DNA of 38,478 nucleotides, from NCBI GenBank assembly GCA_030696155.1, contig JAUYSY010000004.1, positions 1 to 38,478 on the forward strand, read 5' to 3'. The position numbers and the translations under genes were made by a program. Positions within the stretch are counted from its first letter, which is position 1, and each line of letters opens with the position of its first letter. The notes beneath the pieces were generated by a model. The model was given only the letters and a program-made list of their open reading frames with translations. It searched no databases and was not told the origin of the DNA. Shown here piece by piece: positions 36,330-38,478 of the stretch. The stretch comes from Alphaproteobacteria bacterium (GTDB lineage: Bacteria; Pseudomonadota; Alphaproteobacteria; JAUXUR01).

Positions 36330-36544
36330 CCCTGAGAGATCCACACGAATTTAAATACAGTGAAATCCCAGGATTCCGTCGTTGCGATGAGTCGAAGACG
36401 AAGAAGCAATCCAGAAAATAGCCTTTAAAAAGCTATAAATGTTGATTTTAGGACTGGATTGCCGCGCAGCTTCGCTGCTCGCAACGACGGGTTTCTATTC
36501 TTTTCAATATGTTACACGAATTATTTCGTGTGGATCTCTCAGGG
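36330..36544. mobile_element. MITE-like insertion with 20-bp TIRs and 5-bp TSD (level 2 of nest)
   Basis: Perfect terminal inverted repeats: CCCTGAGAGATCCACACGAA at 36330-36349 and its reverse complement at 36525-36544. They are flanked by the direct duplication CTTGA (36325-36329 and 36545-36549). No transposase is encoded, so it is a non-autonomous element. About half its length is a further inserted repeat C. Confidence 0.85.
36377..36489. repeat. Hairpin repeat C, full copy 3 (level 3 of nest)
   Basis: Ends CGTCGTTGCGA and CGCAACGACG, inner blocks GCAATCCAG and CTGGATTGC. It lies wholly inside the level 2 element. I see no convincing target duplication around it. Confidence 0.9.
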
Positions 36545-36682
36545 CTTGACCGCGGGATCCAGAAAACGTTTGTAAAGTTATAAAATAATCTTGTAGTACC
36601 TCTTCATTATAGATCCCGTGCGGCTGTCTACAGGACGTAGGAGGTGCAGGGGAATTACATTTTTTATCCGGTAGATTGATAT

Positions 36683-37162
36683 ATGAAAAATCAGATAGAT
36701 TACTTTGAGTTGTTACACTTACCAAGATCATTTGACATTGATCTAGATGCTCTAGAAAAAGCCTATATTACCCATCAACAAAAATACCATCCCGATACGC
36801 AACAAGGTATTAATGCTTGCGAGAAACTAAAATTAATGCAGCAATCTGTTTTAATTAACGAGGCCTATCAAATTTTAAAAGATCCTTTAAAACGAGCCGC
36901 TTATATGTTGGGTTGTTTACATAAAGAAGAAAGAATTAATGATTCTGATTTATTAGAAGAAATTTTTGATCTTCAGGAAGAAGCAGGCGCATTATCATCG
37001 GAAATGGATATAAAAAATTTTTTAGAAAAAATAGAATTTGATATCCAAAAAACTTTTGCTGTTTTAGGCGCATTATTAAATGAAAATAATCTAAAAGACG
37101 CAAAAAGTTTATATTTTCGTGCAAAATATTTATCAGAGATTTACAAAAAACTTAGTTTTTAA
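36683..37162 (+). CDS. hscB: Fe-S cluster co-chaperone HscB
   Basis: A J-domain co-chaperone of 159 residues that brings IscU to HscA and stimulates its ATPase. The J-domain is N-terminal with the HPD motif at 36-38 (KYHPDTQQG), and the three-helix C-terminal domain spans about 80-155. It follows the isc genes in the same direction but is separated from iscA by 539 nt of repeats. hscA and ferredoxin, its normal neighbours, do not follow; the next gene is on the other strand. Confidence 0.93.
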   Translation: MKNQIDYFELLHLPRSFDIDLDALEKAYITHQQKYHPDTQQGINACEKLKLMQQSVLINEAYQILKDPLKRAAYMLGCLHKEERINDSDLLEEIFDLQEEAGALSSEMDIKNFLEKIEFDIQKTFAVLGALLNENNLKDAKSLYFRAKYLSEIYKKLSF

Positions 37163-37248
37163 AAAATTAAACTCTGTAACTGTCTGCTACTGAAAAATGA
37201 AAAATTAGTTGCAAATAGCCACAAAGTTCATCGGTATTTAATAATTAA

Positions 37249-37716
37249 TCAGCGACCTGTATTATAATGTTTATATTTAATGACTGCAGAAGTTGTTGCA
37301 TAGTTTCTCATATAATCCCAACTTGGATCACGTGCGTAATATGTTTGTAAGTTGATTGTATCAATTTCTGATGTATCTATACCATTACTATCAAGTTGCC
37401 ATACATTTAAATTTAGATGATCATCATTAAATTCACCATAAATGTCAGTAGTAATTTTTACAGGTTCACTAGGATTCCCATTAAGAATTGAATCTAATGA
37501 CACTTCTTGTTGTGCATATTGATTTACGTCTATTTCAACTGTTTGCTTTCCAAATTGAGTCGTGAAATGAAGATTCACTTTGGTTACTTTATCTTTCAAA
37601 ATTGAGCCATCTTCAGAAGAGGTTAGTTGTGAAAAGTTAATTTTAATGGCTTCACAGCATGAAACTATACTGGAAAAACTTAACAATCCTAACGTAAAAA
37701 ATTTTAGTTTATTCAT
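37249..37716 (-). CDS. Small exported protein of unknown function
   Basis: A 155-residue product not recognised. It starts with a signal peptide (MNKLKFFTLGLLSFSSIVSC); the SCC region near residues 19-21 could be a lipobox-like site. The mature part looks beta-rich (VNLHFTTQFGKQTVEIDV, then NLNVWQLDS). AGGA lies 8 nt before the ATG at 37716. The frame continues upstream to 37803, but those codons contain no membrane or signal features that make sense and are left out. Confidence 0.6.
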   Translation of the reverse strand: MNKLKFFTLGLLSFSSIVSCCEAIKINFSQLTSSEDGSILKDKVTKVNLHFTTQFGKQTVEIDVNQYAQQEVSLDSILNGNPSEPVKITTDIYGEFNDDHLNLNVWQLDSNGIDTSEIDTINLQTYYARDPSWDYMRNYATTSAVIKYKHYNTGR

Positions 37717-37912
37717 GAAAAGAATCCTTTCAACTTGTTGATATTGTTGCAGTCTATATATTTTGCATATGTAAGTATATGATAAGGAACAATATTGCAA
37801 CAAATATTTATGCCATTACTTTCACATTCTATGTGATATCAGATAAATTCCCCCTAGATATTTTTTTCTAGATTTGCTCTTATGGTATATCAAAAAATTT
37901 TGGGATTTTAAT

Positions 37913-38478
37913 ATGCCACGTCAAACGCCTTTGTTTAAATTACACGAAGAATATCAGGGTAAAATGGTTGATTTTGCTGGTTATGAATTGCCTATTCAAT
38001 ATCCTGCGGGCATTATTGAGGAGCATAAACATACGCGCACAAAGGCCTCGATTTTTGATGTATCTCACATGGGGCAAATTTTTTTAAAAGGGCCAGGGGC
38101 AACAGATTTTTTAGAAAAATTAACACCATCTTCTTATGGTTCGCTATTAAAAGGACAGATGAAATATTCTGTGCTTACAAACGCGCAAGGCGGCATTATT
38201 GATGATTTAATGATCACTAAAGTTGATGATGATTTTTATTATTTGGTTGTCAATGGTGCACGGTTTGAAGCTGATTTAAATCATTTTAAGCCATATATTA
38301 ACAAAGATATTATTCTTATTCCGTTACAAGAATATGCATTGATTGCTTTACAAGGTCCTGCTTCTGAATCTGTTTTATGCGCATTAGACCCAAGTCTTAA
38401 AAATTTGCATTTTTTGGAAGCGAAAGAAGCGAGTATTTTAGATTTTAAATGTTGGGTCAGTAGATCTGGTTATACAGG
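37913..38478 (+). CDS. gcvT: Aminomethyltransferase GcvT, glycine cleavage T-protein (3' end outside window)
   Basis: The folate-dependent T-protein of the glycine cleavage system, which releases ammonia and passes the one-carbon unit to tetrahydrofolate. The first 188 residues are in the window. They begin PRQTPLFKLHEEYQGKMVDF and contain FDVSHMGQI, KGQMKYSVLTNAQGGIIDDL and LIALQGPASE, all characteristic of GcvT. The ATG at 37913 is the natural start. The leader is only about 110 nt and shows no glycine riboswitch that I can recognise. Confidence 0.95.
   Translation, partial: MPRQTPLFKLHEEYQGKMVDFAGYELPIQYPAGIIEEHKHTRTKASIFDVSHMGQIFLKGPGATDFLEKLTPSSYGSLLKGQMKYSVLTNAQGGIIDDLMITKVDDDFYYLVVNGARFEADLNHFKPYINKDIILIPLQEYALIALQGPASESVLCALDPSLKNLHFLEAKEASILDFKCWVSRSGYT

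Larger units (their letters stand above)
36311..36641. repeat. Outer palindromic element (level 1 of nest)
   Basis: Terminal inverted 9-mers CCTACGTCC (36311-36319) and GGACGTAGG (36633-36641). Near the left end an 8-bp stem TCCCGCGG/CCGCGGGA with loop CTTGA has been split by an insertion at the loop. The right end holds a decayed partner (GATCCCGTGCGG). Confidence 0.8.
36144..36682. other. Repeat-filled gap between iscA and hscB
   Basis: 539 nt without a supported gene. It consists almost entirely of a family B copy (36152-36258) and a three-level nested repeat structure (36311-36641). Confidence 0.85.

Noticed and set aside
37804..37912. Glycine riboswitch in front of gcvT
   Set aside because: The leader is too short for the tandem form and I cannot find the conserved core.
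1..38478. tRNA, rRNA or CRISPR arrays
   Set aside because: I looked for cloverleaf-like GTTCGA-type arms and for regularly spaced direct repeats in the gaps and found none that I could support.

Overview
The window is 38.5 kb of low-GC, gene-dense bacterial chromosome. Gene content points to an alphaproteobacterium of the host-associated Rickettsiales/Holosporales type. The grounds are: an iscR gene followed by two adjacent cysteine desulfurases, then iscU, iscA and hscB; a ccmBCDE cytochrome c maturation cluster; a K+-independent H+-pyrophosphatase; an NhaD-like Na+/H+ antiporter; many small exported proteins of unknown function; and several families of short palindromic repeats, two of which stay open as reading frames in the manner of Rickettsia palindromic elements. 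The genus cannot be named from the sequence alone.

Layout: 1-740 is the 3' part of mreC. 902-2329 is nhaD. 2533-3834 (minus) is a periplasmic ligand-binding protein. 3989-8605 (minus) is a very large DUF4062-STAND NTPase-WD40 protein. 8981-11068 is hppA with a recognisable promoter and terminator. 11171-14211 holds an exported alpha/beta hydrolase, a small exported protein and an exported protein with a possible HicA-like end. 14201-16332 (minus) is ccmB-ccmC-ccmD-ccmE, including a 44-codon ccmD. 16641-19235 holds an exported trypsin-like protease and an exported helical-repeat protein that share a duplicated leader. 19313-21261 (minus) is rsmE-gshA, divergent from and overlapping ubiA. 22258-22713 is a MaoC/PhaJ-type hydratase. 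23379-27144 is ileS-accA. 27216-28103 is a DHH phosphoesterase followed by the tail of a dead GNAT acetyltransferase. 28362-29495 (minus) is an unknown membrane or exported protein. 29888-32099 (minus) holds tyrS and a small alpha/beta hydrolase. 32535-37162 is the isc cluster. 37249-37716 (minus) is a small exported protein, and 37913 to the end is the 5' part of gcvT.

The isc genes form one system. IscR senses Fe-S status and a near-perfect type 1 IscR site overlaps the promoter in front of it. The desulfurases supply sulfur, IscU is the scaffold, IscA the carrier and HscB the co-chaperone. hscA and ferredoxin are not next to hscB here. The ccm genes export and chaperone heme for c-type cytochromes; ccmA is not adjacent.

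The most unusual material is the repeat content. Family A has three 130-nt copies and family B three copies of about 108 nt. Family C is a larger imperfect hairpin with three full copies and one half copy. At 36311-36641 three elements are nested inside one another. The middle one has 20-bp perfect terminal inverted repeats and a 5-bp target duplication that falls exactly on the loop of the hairpin it entered. The other item of special interest is the 1,538-residue STAND protein, which has the architecture of a sensor or defence NTPase.
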